DNA of 64,000 nt from CAZUAQ01 sp964618455. Lineage in GTDB: Bacteria > Planctomycetota > Phycisphaerae > UBA1845 > PWPN01. The notes below the pieces were generated by a model. That model was not told the DNA's origin and did no database searches. It saw only the letters and a program-made list of their open reading frames with translations. The position numbers and the translations under genes are program-made. Where the stretch lies: contig CAZUAQ010000011.1 of assembly GCA_964618455.1 (NCBI GenBank), positions 1-64,000 of the forward strand. The letters are read 5' to 3'. This document shows, in pieces, positions 26,939 through 35,500 of the stretch. Positions within the stretch are counted from its first letter, which is position 1. Each line of letters begins with the position of its first letter.

Positions 26939-29900
26939 ATGAAACGCCTGAATCCCCTTGCGTCGGCTCTCCTGCTCAGCGTCATCGCGTTCTCGCCCTG
27001 CGCGGCGCGGCAGGTCGTCTGGTCCATCGGCGAGGTCGACCAGGATTATGCGGATCTCGCCGCGCCGGGCAACGATTTCCTCCAGCGCTTCGCGCCGCAC
27101 CCCACCTTCGTCGTCGGCCAGGACGACCCGAAGGAGAAGTTCAGCGCCATGCATCCCGGCCCGATCGATCGCTGGGCGGGCAGTCACCCCCACACGTTCA
27201 CCATCCAGTTCGACGTGCCCGAAAAGCCGCAAGGGGAGTACCTGCTCAGCATAGACCTGGTGGACTCGCACAACTCATCGCCGCCGATCATGGAAGTCTC
27301 CCTCAACGGGAAGACCACGCAGAAGCGGCTGGCCTATGGGACCGGTGACCCCACGTTGATGTCAGCGAGTCGGGGCAAGCCCCAGCGGCTGCGATTGCGG
27401 CTCGACGCGTCCGATCTCCGGCCTGCAGGCAACATCCTGAAAATCACCGGACGCAACGGCAGCTACCTCATCTACGATGCCATCTCGCTTGCGAAGCTGG
27501 AAGAAGGCAGTCAGGTGGACATCGACCTGAAGTCCGAGCCCACGGTGTTCTTCGTCGAACGTGATGGAGAACTGCTCCAGGAGTTGACCTTCTTCGCTGA
27601 TGGCATCAATCCTCGCGATGATGTGCGGCTCATGGCGACGGCCGGCGGCGAGACGCTGCTCGAGATCGAGCGATTGCCGGCAGTGATGGGCGTCTGCAGC
27701 GAACCCATCCATGTTCCCCCAACGAGTACGAAACGCGAGATCGAAATCGCACTGGACACGGGAGATCAGCACACCTCCGCCAGGATGACGCAATACCCGG
27801 AGAAACGCTGGCGAATCTACGTGGCGCCGAGCACGCACACCGACATCGGCTACACCGACATCCAGTCCAATGTCATCGACCTGCACAACCGGAACACCGA
27901 TCTCGCGTTGGAGTTGATCGACGAGTTCCCGCTCTACCACTGGAATCTCGAGTCCTCCTGGGCCGCGCAGATGTGGCTGCGCGACAATCCTCCCCAGGAA
28001 CATCCGCGTCTCTACTCCGCCGCCCAGCGCAAGCGGCTCGGCATCGAATCCTCCTATCTCAACATGCTGACCGGGCTGTGCTCGGGCGAGGAGCTGATCC
28101 GCAACCTCTATTACTCCGCCCGGCTGCTGCGCGACCACGATGTCCCTTTCAAGAGCCACACGCTAACCGATGCTCCTTCTCACGTCTGGACCGTGCCGAC
28201 CGTGCTCAAGCAGTGCGGGATCAACTACCTCAGCGTGGGCGTGAACCAGACGCGCGCTCCACTGTTCCGCCACGACCTGCATCGCAAGTCGCCCTTCTGG
28301 TGGGAGGGGCCGGACGGTTCCCGCGTTCTGACCTGGATGACCACCGGCTACTCACAGGCGGGCTGGATCGGCCTGAAGGAAGGGCCGAAGCAGATGCGCG
28401 AATCCGTTGAACGCACGCTCTGGCGGTGGCGCTTGATGGAGGACTATCCGTACGATGCCGTCCTGCTGCACGGGGCGTATACGGACAATGTGGCGATCGG
28501 GCGCGACATTGCCGAATCGATCACCGCCTACGCGGATCGGTACGCGTACCCGAAGGTGATCCTCGGCGCGAACGACGATTTCTTCCGCCACATCGAGGAA
28601 CACTTTCTCGACAAGGTGCCGACGTTGCGCGGTGGAGGCGGAAGCTGGTGGGAGGACGGCGCGGCCTCCTCGGCGCGTGAGACTGCCATGAACCGTGTCG
28701 CCCACGAGGATACCATCGCCGCCGAGACCGCCTGGGCCATCGCCTCGGTCGGGACGGAGGCAGAGGTCCCCCGGGAGGAGTTCCAGACGCTCTGGGACAA
28801 CATCCTGCTCTTCGATGAACACACGTGGGGAGCGCACAACAGTATACGTGACCCCGACTCCGATTTCGTCCGCCGCCAGTTTGCGGTCAAGGCCGGATAC
28901 GCCGAGCAGGCCTCCGATGCCAGCCGGCGGTTACTCGAACGCGGGCTGCGACACATTGCGTCGAAGGTGGATGTGCCCGAGGGATCGCTTCTGGTTTTCA
29001 ATCCGTCAGGGCGCGGTCGGGGCGGCGTCATCCGCGCCGACATTCCCAAGGGAAGTGTCATCGTGAACGCGAACGGGCGTTCCATCCCGCAGCAGGTGGA
29101 ACACGCCGAAGCGCTGGACCGAATGCGCGTCCTGGCGGTCGTGAAAGACATACCACCGGTCGGCTATGCGACGTACCGGGTCGTCGAGAACAATCCGGGA
29201 CAAAGCGTCACCCCGGCGCGCTTCGATGCCTCCCGAAACGTTCTCGAGAATGATCATTACCGCATCACCTTCGACGTAGAGCAGGCCGCCATTTCCAGCC
29301 TGGTCGACAAGCACACCGGCCGCGAACTCGTCGACGCCGCCGGCCCCTATCGCTTCGGGCAGATGGTCTACGCCGCCGGCGGTGAAGAGCACGAAGGTCA
29401 GACGCAGGTCATGTGCCCCGACCCCGCGAAGGTCGAGTACAGCCAACCGACCCATGGCGGCATCAAGCTCCACAAAGCCGGGCCTGTCTCCACCATCGTA
29501 CACCTGCCTTGCAAACATCCCATGTTTCATGCCTTCCGGCTGGAGATCCACCTGTATGAGCATGAGCCGCGCGTCGATTTCGTCTACGACTTCGACAAGA
29601 AGCTGACCTACGTCAAAGAGGCGGTGTATTTCGCGTTTCCGGTGGCGGGGAGTGATCCGCAACTCCGCTACGCCGTCGGCGCCGGATCCGTTCGCCCGAA
29701 CGAGGATCACCTGCCCGGCGCCTGCCGCGACTGGTTCAGCGTGCAGCGCTGGGTGACAGTCAACTCCGACGGCCTTGGCGTAGCGTGGAGCCCCGTCGAT
29801 ACGCCACTGATCTCGCTCTGTGACATGAACGCCGGCAAGTGGCTCGATACCCTCGACATCACCAACGGCACGATCTTCGCCTACGCGATGAACAATTACT

Positions 29901-30340
29901 GGTTCACCAATTACAAGGCGGGGCAGGATCGCCGGCATCGATTCGTCTACGCGCTGACCAGCGGCGATCGCATGGACGAACGGAAAGCGTCGCTCTTCGG
30001 CGAAGAGGTCTGTGCCCCGCTCCGCGTGATCACGACGCACCGGACGACGCCCGCCGAACCAACGTGGCCACCCCGACAGAGTTTCATCCGCGTGGAGCCC
30101 GACAACGTGATGGTATCCACACTGAAACCGGCCGAAGATGGCCAGGGGACGATTCTGCGATTGCGGGAGTTCGCCGGCAGGCGTACGGACGTCAGGGTAG
30201 AGCTGAACCTGCCGCATACACCGCGATCCGCCTACCGCTGCGATCTCGTGGAACGCGTCCAGGATGAACTCGGGATCGACGGCGGCAAGCTGAGCCTCAA
30301 GATCCCCGCGCGATCAATGGCGACGGTGCGATTGAAGTAG
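26939..30340 (+). CDS. Exported glycoside hydrolase family 38-like (alpha-mannosidase-type) protein with N-terminal CBM-like domain
   Basis: A 1,133-residue exported protein. ATG at 26939 is chosen since it gives a signal peptide (MKRLNPLASALLLSVIAFSPCAA) and GCGAGG upstream; the longer frame lacks both. Residues about 20-200 resemble the polysaccharide-lyase-family-4 type sandwich (VVWSIGEVDQDYADLA). The GH38 N-terminal domain follows, with metal ligands His300 and Asp302 in STHTDIGYTD, then WNLESSWAAQMWL, LTDAPSHVWTVP and SPFWWEGPDGSRVLTW. After a helical bundle come the beta-rich C-terminal domains. The enzyme would remove mannose or a related sugar from glycans outside the cytoplasm. It diverges from the topoisomerase-like gene. 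Confidence 0.88.
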   Translation: MKRLNPLASALLLSVIAFSPCAARQVVWSIGEVDQDYADLAAPGNDFLQRFAPHPTFVVGQDDPKEKFSAMHPGPIDRWAGSHPHTFTIQFDVPEKPQGEYLLSIDLVDSHNSSPPIMEVSLNGKTTQKRLAYGTGDPTLMSASRGKPQRLRLRLDASDLRPAGNILKITGRNGSYLIYDAISLAKLEEGSQVDIDLKSEPTVFFVERDGELLQELTFFADGINPRDDVRLMATAGGETLLEIERLPAVMGVCSEPIHVPPTSTKREIEIALDTGDQHTSARMTQYPEKRWRIYVAPSTHTDIGYTDIQSNVIDLHNRNTDLALELIDEFPLYHWNLESSWAAQMWLRDNPPQEHPRLYSAAQRKRLGIESSYLNMLTGLCSGEELIRNLYYSARLLRDHDVPFKSHTLTDAPSHVWTVPTVLKQCGINYLSVGVNQTRAPLFRHDLHRKSPFWWEGPDGSRVLTWMTTGYSQAGWIGLKEGPKQMRESVERTLWRWRLMEDYPYDAVLLHGAYTDNVAIGRDIAESITAYADRYAYPKVILGANDDFFRHIEEHFLDKVPTLRGGGGSWWEDGAASSARETAMNRVAHEDTIAAETAWAIASVGTEAEVPREEFQTLWDNILLFDEHTWGAHNSIRDPDSDFVRRQFAVKAGYAEQASDASRRLLERGLRHIASKVDVPEGSLLVFNPSGRGRGGVIRADIPKGSVIVNANGRSIPQQVEHAEALDRMRVLAVVKDIPPVGYATYRVVENNPGQSVTPARFDASRNVLENDHYRITFDVEQAAISSLVDKHTGRELVDAAGPYRFGQMVYAAGGEEHEGQTQVMCPDPAKVEYSQPTHGGIKLHKAGPVSTIVHLPCKHPMFHAFRLEIHLYEHEPRVDFVYDFDKKLTYVKEAVYFAFPVAGSDPQLRYAVGAGSVRPNEDHLPGACRDWFSVQRWVTVNSDGLGVAWSPVDTPLISLCDMNAGKWLDTLDITNGTIFAYAMNNYWFTNYKAGQDRRHRFVYALTSGDRMDERKASLFGEEVCAPLRVITTHRTTPAEPTWPPRQSFIRVEPDNVMVSTLKPAEDGQGTILRLREFAGRRTDVRVELNLPHTPRSAYRCDLVERVQDELGIDGGKLSLKIPARSMATVRLK

Positions 30341-30431
30341 GGTTGCTGGAACAGCGATATCTGCGGGGAGTGAGTTGATGGCCGATGGAGATCCAGGAGA
30401 TGCTCCTCGCATGATTCCATCGGTCGACCCG

Positions 30432-31181
30432 TCACATGTACATCCCGCCGTTGACCGGCAGGACCTGGCCGTTGATGTAGCTCGACGTGTCTCCCGCCAG
30501 AAAACAGATGGCGGCGGCCACTTCTTCCGGTTTTCCCAGCCGGCCCAGAGGCGTAAGCGCCTTCACGTGTTCAATCACCGCGTCGGGCACATCCTTGGTC
30601 ATGTCGGTTTCGATGTACCCCGGCGCCACGGCATTCACGGTAATGCCCTTGCGGCCGACCTCGCGCGCCAGCGTCATCGTGAACGCAATCAGCCCGCCCT
30701 TGGTCACGGCATAGTTCGCCTGACCGAAGTTCCCGGTCTGCCCCACGATCGACGCCACGTTGACGATCCGCCCCCAACCCGAGTCGATCATCGCCGGCAA
30801 CACCGCGTGCGTCACGTTGAACGGACCGTTGAGATTCACGCCCAGAACTTCGTCCCACATCATCTTGGTCATCTTGATGAACGACTTGTCGCGCGTGACG
30901 CCGGCATTGTTTACCAGGACCTGGATCGGCCCGAAGTCCTTCACGATGGACTCGACCATCTGGTTGGCCTCTTCCTCGTTGGAGACGTCGGCCTTGTAGA
31001 GTCTTGCATGCCCTCCATGTTGCTCGATGATCTGGGCCACTTCCTGCGCTTGCTGCTCAGCGCGCTGGTAATTGATGACGACGCGTGCGCCGGCTTGCGC
31101 CATCATGATCGCCGTCGCTTTGCCGATGCCTCGTGACCCCCCCGTGACGAGGCATGTCTTCTCTGAGAGTGATGACGCCAT
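30432..31181 (-). CDS. phaB: Acetoacetyl-CoA reductase / 3-oxoacyl reductase (SDR)
   Basis: A 249-residue short-chain dehydrogenase that would reduce acetoacetyl-CoA to (R)-3-hydroxybutyryl-CoA with NADPH, feeding PHA synthesis. The start at 31181 has AAGGAGA upstream. The cofactor loop TGGSRGIGKA, the NNAG motif, the catalytic Tyr/Lys of YAVTK, and the C-terminal GQVLPVNGGMYM are present; the last is typical of PhaB and FabG. Context decides: it lies 1.5 kb before phaR, the phasin and phaA/phaE/phaC. FabG of fatty-acid synthesis is the main alternative, but the neighbourhood favours PhaB. Confidence 0.85.
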   Translation of the reverse strand: MASSLSEKTCLVTGGSRGIGKATAIMMAQAGARVVINYQRAEQQAQEVAQIIEQHGGHARLYKADVSNEEEANQMVESIVKDFGPIQVLVNNAGVTRDKSFIKMTKMMWDEVLGVNLNGPFNVTHAVLPAMIDSGWGRIVNVASIVGQTGNFGQANYAVTKGGLIAFTMTLAREVGRKGITVNAVAPGYIETDMTKDVPDAVIEHVKALTPLGRLGKPEEVAAAICFLAGDTSSYINGQVLPVNGGMYM

Positions 31182-31457
31182 GGGAAATCTCCTTCCCGAA
31201 GAGTGCGTGATGGTATTTTTACGGCAGTCCTGGACCCCGGATGCGCGCAGATCGCTTGCGTGCACAAAGGTCGCGTCCCTGCGGAACTTCTATCCAGTTT
31301 CGTGTTAACTTTCGACCCGAAATGGCTGCGGGGACAGATCCCCCGGCAACTACCGATAACATACCAGGATCAGGGGGGCATGACAAGATGTAACCGCTGT
31401 CCTGGTTGTTCCAGGGGCGGCAGAGGGAAGGACAATCATGGTTTCGGACCGGATCGC

Positions 31458-32273
31458 CTAGGCGATCGGATGCCAGCCCGCGTCCGCCCAGAGTTCACCG
31501 CTGACCGCGGAGTTGGCGATCATGAAGCAGATCGCGTGGGCGATCTCCTCCGGGCGAATCAGGCGACGTAATTGCGTCTGCGGCAGGATGTGCTCCTTGA
31601 TAAAATCTTCTCCGAGTGCTCGTACCATGGGCGTATCGGTAAAGCCGGGGTGGATGACGCCACATCTCACCCCGTAATACATCGCTTCATTCATCAACGT
31701 CGCCGCCGCCCCCTCCAATCCGGCTTTCGTGGACGCATAAGAAATCTGCCCCTTGTTGCCCTGGCTCGAGATCGAGCCGATCAGGATGATCGTACCCTGA
31801 ACGTGCTCCTCGGGATCCCAGCGACGGAGTCCACGCCGCACGCGATCCTCGGCCATTCGGGCGACCATCTCCAGTGCCCAGTAGATCGGTGCGAGGAGAT
31901 TCACTTCGAGCACAAGCCGGAAGTCTTCCAGCGGATAAATGTCTGTCTTGCCCGTCTCTTTGTCCATCTTGACCGCCAGCCGATCGCGTGTGATACCCGC
32001 CGCCGGAATGCAGATCGAAGGAATCTTCATCTCCGTGCAGACCTGGTCGTACACCCGACGGCGAAATTCCACGTCCGTCGTGTCGCCCACGAAAGGCATC
32101 AGCTTCGCTTTCGGCGCCGCCGCTCCGATTCGCTGCGCCACTTCGTGCGTTTTTTCACTGAGGTCCACCAGCGCCACACCGCCGGCGCCGCGCTTGCAGA
32201 GTTCCAGTGCCACCGCCTCTCCAATGCCACTCGCTGCGCCCGTCACAACCGCTGTTTTTCCACTGATTTCCAT
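31458..32273 (-). CDS. Short-chain dehydrogenase/reductase next to the PHA genes
   Basis: A 271-residue SDR. The start at 32273 gives the usual MEISGKTAVVTGAASGIGE N-terminus with the Rossmann glycine loop; a longer frame has no better site. A Ser in 'ILIGSISSQG', then catalytic Tyr and Lys in ISYASTKAG, complete the active site. The NNAG motif reads IPAAG, a variant. An insert around residues 105-145 (KMDKETGKTDIYPLEDF) is longer than in PhaB. It reads away from phaR and so shares the 380-base regulatory gap. It may reduce a hydroxyacyl-CoA or a related alcohol in PHA turnover; the substrate is unproven. Confidence 0.8.
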   Translation of the reverse strand: MEISGKTAVVTGAASGIGEAVALELCKRGAGGVALVDLSEKTHEVAQRIGAAAPKAKLMPFVGDTTDVEFRRRVYDQVCTEMKIPSICIPAAGITRDRLAVKMDKETGKTDIYPLEDFRLVLEVNLLAPIYWALEMVARMAEDRVRRGLRRWDPEEHVQGTIILIGSISSQGNKGQISYASTKAGLEGAAATLMNEAMYYGVRCGVIHPGFTDTPMVRALGEDFIKEHILPQTQLRRLIRPEEIAHAICFMIANSAVSGELWADAGWHPIA

Positions 32274-32397
32274 GGTCGATGACCCCCGTTCTGGGAAGAC
32301 CATGCCAGAGATGAGATAAAACACACCCCGCACGGGGTGGACGATCACGATTCATCCAGTACGAATATACGCCATGAATATCGGTTGGTCAACGATT

Positions 32398-32415
32398 TTA
32401 GTGCAGGCACACTAA
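32398..32415. promoter_or_regulatory. Palindrome TTAGTG-N6-CACTAA in the phaR/SDR divergent gap
   Basis: A perfect 6-6-6 inverted repeat whose inner part contains GTGC-AG-GCAC (32401-32410). It shares the GTGC/GCAC core with the palindrome before the phasin. The gap 32274-32653 (380 bases) also holds the phaR promoter and no gene. Confidence 0.4.
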
Positions 32416-32511
32416 CAACGTGCTGTGAGGCGCCTCCACGTCGGGGAGCCGGGCCGTCGATTGCGGATGTATTCGTAAATGTACTTGAGAAATATGTTTA
32501 TAGCAATTCTG

Positions 32512-32539
32512 TTGACTCTTGTGCCCGATTGTCTATAGT
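32512..32539 (+). promoter_or_regulatory. Sigma-70-type promoter for phaR
   Basis: TTGACT (32512-32517), 16 bases, TATAGT (32534-32539). TTGTGC (32519-32524) lies in the spacer and TGTGCA (32545-32550) just after the -10, both resembling half of the phasin-promoter palindrome; this would allow autoregulation by PhaR. Confidence 0.5.
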
Positions 32540-32653
32540 GGTCCTGTGCAGATTCCTGAAAAAAGCCGAGATGGTCTACGCAATTGCATAGAATCGGTGA
32601 AACATCATTGAGGGGGCGGAAAGCGAAACGGGCACTTGCGAAGAGGGTGAGTC

Positions 32654-33349
32654 ATGGCCGAGTCGGATAATGCACCGTCTCCCTTGCTGGAGATCAAGAA
32701 GTACAGCAACCGCCGCTATTACGATGCAACGCGGAGCTGCCATGTCACCATGGAGGGGATCTACGACCTCATCCGTTCGGGACACGAAGTGCGGATCACG
32801 GATTCCAAGAGCGGCGAGAACATCACATCCAAAGTCCTCGCCCAGATCATCCTTGAGTACGATCCGCTGAAGCTCGAGGCTTTTCCGACGGCCATGCTTC
32901 ACGAAGTCATTCGTTCGAACGAGAAGATCGTGCGCGAATTCGTGGACAAGTATTTTTCCCAAGCCTTCCAATCTTTCCTGGATTCTCAGCGGCAGTTTGA
33001 GGAGTTTTTGCGTCAGGCGATGGGCCTCAACATCGCCGGGAGCGCCTTTCCGGACATGACGAAAGTCATGCAAAATTTGCCATGGTCGGCCTTTATGACG
33101 CCGGGTGGGGCTGCAGATTCGGGTGGATCGACTCCTGAAAGATCTCCATCCTCAGCGATGCCCTCCGGCGTGCTTCCAGAGACGCCGCCAGTTCCACCGG
33201 CACCGAACAACACGCAGGAAGATCGTGCGAACAAGATCTCGGAGGGAGAGGCGAACGCCTCCATGCGGGACAAGCTGGAATTTCTCCGCCTGGAAATGGA
33301 ACGACTGCAGAAAGCGATGGATCAGCAGTCGTCAGCCGAAGATTCTTGA
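32654..33349 (+). CDS. phaR: PHA accumulation regulator PhaR
   Basis: A 231-residue regulator that binds DNA at PHA-gene promoters and also binds PHA granules, releasing phasin expression when polymer appears. The N-terminus (about residues 9-70) is the PHB/PHA-accumulation DNA-binding domain: LLEIKKYSNRRYYDATRSCHVT, then IYDLIRSGHEVRITDSKSGENIT. The second PHB_acc-type helical domain follows (SQAFQSFLDSQRQFEEFLRQAMG). The last 100 residues are a Pro/Ser-rich linker and a short coiled coil. A GAGGGTGAG ribosome site precedes the ATG. It is divergent from the SDR and is followed by the phasin gene 225 bases on. Confidence 0.93.
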   Translation: MAESDNAPSPLLEIKKYSNRRYYDATRSCHVTMEGIYDLIRSGHEVRITDSKSGENITSKVLAQIILEYDPLKLEAFPTAMLHEVIRSNEKIVREFVDKYFSQAFQSFLDSQRQFEEFLRQAMGLNIAGSAFPDMTKVMQNLPWSAFMTPGGAADSGGSTPERSPSSAMPSGVLPETPPVPPAPNNTQEDRANKISEGEANASMRDKLEFLRLEMERLQKAMDQQSSAEDS

Positions 33350-33468
33350 TCATGAATTCTTAGTGCGAATGCGTTTGGCATTGCCACGTACAAGCCCTTA
33401 AGTCTATTCCAGTCCGACATTCCCGTCACATTATCGGCAACACATGAGGTATTCACACCGATTTTTCT

Positions 33469-33484
33469 TTGTGCAACTGCACAA
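33469..33484. promoter_or_regulatory. Perfect palindrome TTGTGCA-AC-TGCACAA, likely PhaR operator of the phasin
   Basis: A perfect 7-2-7 inverted repeat ending eight bases before the -35 of the predicted phasin promoter and 90 bases before its start codon. It contains the TGC/GCA core known for PhaR targets in alphaproteobacteria. The regulator phaR is the gene directly upstream. Confidence 0.65.
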
Positions 33485-33491
33485 ATTCCTC

Positions 33492-33519
33492 TGGACAGCC
33501 GATGAAAATCGAGTATATT
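33492..33519 (+). promoter_or_regulatory. Sigma-70-type promoter for the phasin gene
   Basis: TGGACA (33492-33497), 16 bases, TATATT (33514-33519), about 55 bases before the ATG. The palindrome at 33469-33484 abuts its upstream edge. Confidence 0.5.
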
Positions 33520-33530
33520 CAATGGCGTCG

Positions 33531-33539
33531 GTGCAGTTG
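33531..33539. promoter_or_regulatory. Second half-site GTGCAGTTG downstream of the phasin promoter
   Basis: Reverse complement of CAACTGCAC, the right half of the palindrome at 33469-33484. It lies just after the -10, where a bound repressor would block initiation. Confidence 0.4.
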
Positions 33540-33573
33540 GTCAAACCTCTCTCTCAATATTGAGGATCGTTCC

Positions 33574-34029
33574 ATGGCAGTCAAAAGCGAAAAGCTGGTA
33601 TCGGATCTGTTTAACCAGGCGGTGAGCACGTACGTCGCGGCCCTCGAGACGGGCAGCAAGGCTCAGGAAGAAGTGGCCGACTGGTGGTCGAAGACGCTCA
33701 AGGAAGCTGGCACCGTGGAGGATCTGCAGAAGCGGATGCAGGCTTTCGCAACCGGCTCCATGCCCCTGGCACAGAAGAACGCCGAGGAGTGCATCGAAGT
33801 GATGCAGAAGAACATGCAGGCGAGCCTCGACCTGCTCAAGCAGGCGTTCGAGAGCGGCCAGGCGGAGTCGGTGGCCGAAGTGCAGAGCAAGACGCGCGAT
33901 CTCTGGGAAGCGTCGCTCAAGGCCATGCGTGAGAACACCGAGGCCGTCGTCAAGGCGAACGCCCGAGCGATGGAGGGGTGGGCGGAACTCATGAACCAGG
34001 GCAATGGCCAGGCCCCCGCAAAATCCTGA
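33574..34029 (+). CDS. phaP: Phasin, PHA granule-coat protein
   Basis: A 151-residue amphipathic helical protein that coats PHA granules and controls their number and size. ATG at 33574 follows a GAGG site; the longer frame is untranslatable noise. There is no signal peptide. The whole chain is helical, with many Ala, Glu, Lys and Gln (for example EEVADWWSKTLKEAGTVEDLQ, then NAEECIEVMQKNMQASLDLLK), as in phasin families. Its promoter carries the strongest candidate PhaR site, and a terminator follows 50 bases after the stop, so it is a separate transcript before phaA. Confidence 0.85.
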   Translation: MAVKSEKLVSDLFNQAVSTYVAALETGSKAQEEVADWWSKTLKEAGTVEDLQKRMQAFATGSMPLAQKNAEECIEVMQKNMQASLDLLKQAFESGQAESVAEVQSKTRDLWEASLKAMRENTEAVVKANARAMEGWAELMNQGNGQAPAKS

Positions 34030-34080
34030 TCTCAAAAAACGTGCTTGACGCTTCCATCGCGTTCGGCGCATGCTATACGG

Positions 34081-34122
34081 AGCCCCATTCGTCCGCAGCG
34101 GTATGAGGCGAATGGGGCTTTC
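34081..34122 (+). terminator. Rho-independent terminator after the phasin gene
   Basis: Eleven-base stem AGCCCCATTCG (34081-34091) pairs exactly with CGAATGGGGCT (34109-34119) over a 17-base loop and is followed by TTCCT. Confidence 0.75.
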
Positions 34123-34256
34123 CTGTCCGGGCCGGTCGTTCCATATCAGTTCGCACGGAGACACTCGCCTCCCAGGCCATTCCGGACCATGACGATGATT
34201 CATCTCACCGAGTCTGTTCATTCGGTGGGCCACCACCAACACTTCGGGACGGAACG

Positions 34257-35438
34257 ATGATCAAAGACATCTTCGTAGCGGGCGGCGTACGAACGCCGAT
34301 CGGTTCTCTTTCAGGATCGCTTTCGGCTTTGTCGGCCGCCCAACTCGGGAGTGCCGCGATCAAGGCATGCCTGGAGCGGACAAAACTCTCGACCGACTCC
34401 GTCGATGAGGTCATCCTCGGCAATGTTCTCAGCGCCGGGGCAGGCCAGAACATCGCCCGGCAGGCGGCGATCGGATCGGGTCTCGGTGTGACCATGCCCG
34501 CCGTCACGGTGAACAAGGTGTGCGGATCGGGACTGGTGGCGGTGAAACTGGCGGCACAAGCGATCCAGTGCGGCGATGCGTCGGTGGTGATCGCGGGCGG
34601 TGCGGAATCGATGTCGCAGGCGCCGTACCTGCTGCCGAAGGCACGGACCGGTTACCGCATGGGCCACGGCGAACTGGTGGACTCGATGATCAAGGACGGC
34701 CTGTGGGACGTCTACAACGACAAGCACATGGGCATGTGCGGAGATCAATGCGCTTCCAAGTACGATCTCACTCGGGAGGATCAGGATCACTTCGCCGTCA
34801 CGAGCTATCAACGCGCTATAAAGGCCATGGACGAGGGCATCTTCGCGGATGAAATCGTCCCCGTGGAGGTGCCGGATCGCAAGCAGACGATCACGGTCAG
34901 CGAAGACGAAGAGCCGCGACGCTTCAACGAGGACAAACTCAAGGCCTTGCGCCCCGCGTTCGGCAAGGAAGGCACGGTCACGGCGGGCAATGCGTCGAGT
35001 ATCAACGACGGGGCGGCGGCGATCGCCGTGCTCGACGGCGACCGGGTCAAGTCACTCGGCATCACGCCTCAGGCGAAAATCCTTGGCTACGCGACGGCCA
35101 GCATCGAGCCGGAATGGTTCACGCTCGCGCCGATCCACGCCTTGCGCAAACTGATGGAGGAACTCAAGCTGCAGGTGGGCGACGTCGATCTCTTCGAAAT
35201 CAACGAAGCGTTTTCAGCGGTGGCCCTGGCGGCCATGAAGGAACTCAGCATTCCCCACGAGAAGGTGAACGTCCTCGGCGGGGCGGCGGCGATTGGCCAT
35301 CCGATCGGGGCGAGCGGTGCACGGACTCTCGTCACGCTGCTGACGGCCATGAAGCATCGCCAGGCCCGGATCGGGATCGACGTGTTATGCATCGGTGGCG
35401 GGGAAGCCGTGGCGATGGCGGTGGAACGCGTGGGGTAA
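34257..35438 (+). CDS. phaA: Acetyl-CoA acetyltransferase (beta-ketothiolase)
   Basis: A 393-residue biosynthetic thiolase that condenses two acetyl-CoA to acetoacetyl-CoA, the first step to polyhydroxybutyrate. The acylated Cys89 is in VNKVCGSG, the catalytic His348 in GHPIGASGAR, and the second Cys378 in CIGGGEAVAM. The N-terminus IFVAGGVRTPIGSL and the length are typical. It starts after the terminator, so it should have its own promoter, and is followed by the synthase genes in the same direction (phaE-like 62 bases on). The product would be reduced by the SDR at 30432. Confidence 0.95.
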   Translation: MIKDIFVAGGVRTPIGSLSGSLSALSAAQLGSAAIKACLERTKLSTDSVDEVILGNVLSAGAGQNIARQAAIGSGLGVTMPAVTVNKVCGSGLVAVKLAAQAIQCGDASVVIAGGAESMSQAPYLLPKARTGYRMGHGELVDSMIKDGLWDVYNDKHMGMCGDQCASKYDLTREDQDHFAVTSYQRAIKAMDEGIFADEIVPVEVPDRKQTITVSEDEEPRRFNEDKLKALRPAFGKEGTVTAGNASSINDGAAAIAVLDGDRVKSLGITPQAKILGYATASIEPEWFTLAPIHALRKLMEELKLQVGDVDLFEINEAFSAVALAAMKELSIPHEKVNVLGGAAAIGHPIGASGARTLVTLLTAMKHRQARIGIDVLCIGGGEAVAMAVERVG

Positions 35439-35500
35439 GGCATATCAAAGCGATGCGTTCATGGGAATAATCCAAGCGCGGATGAGCAGGAGGTGTGGCG

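Noticed and set aside
34045..34079. Possible promoter TTGACG ... TATACG before the terminator at 34081
   Set aside because: The spacing is 23 bases and the start would fall inside the terminator stem.
34040..34130. Possible small RNA or tRNA after the phasin gene
   Set aside because: It folds only as one hairpin and has no cloverleaf; a terminator explains it.
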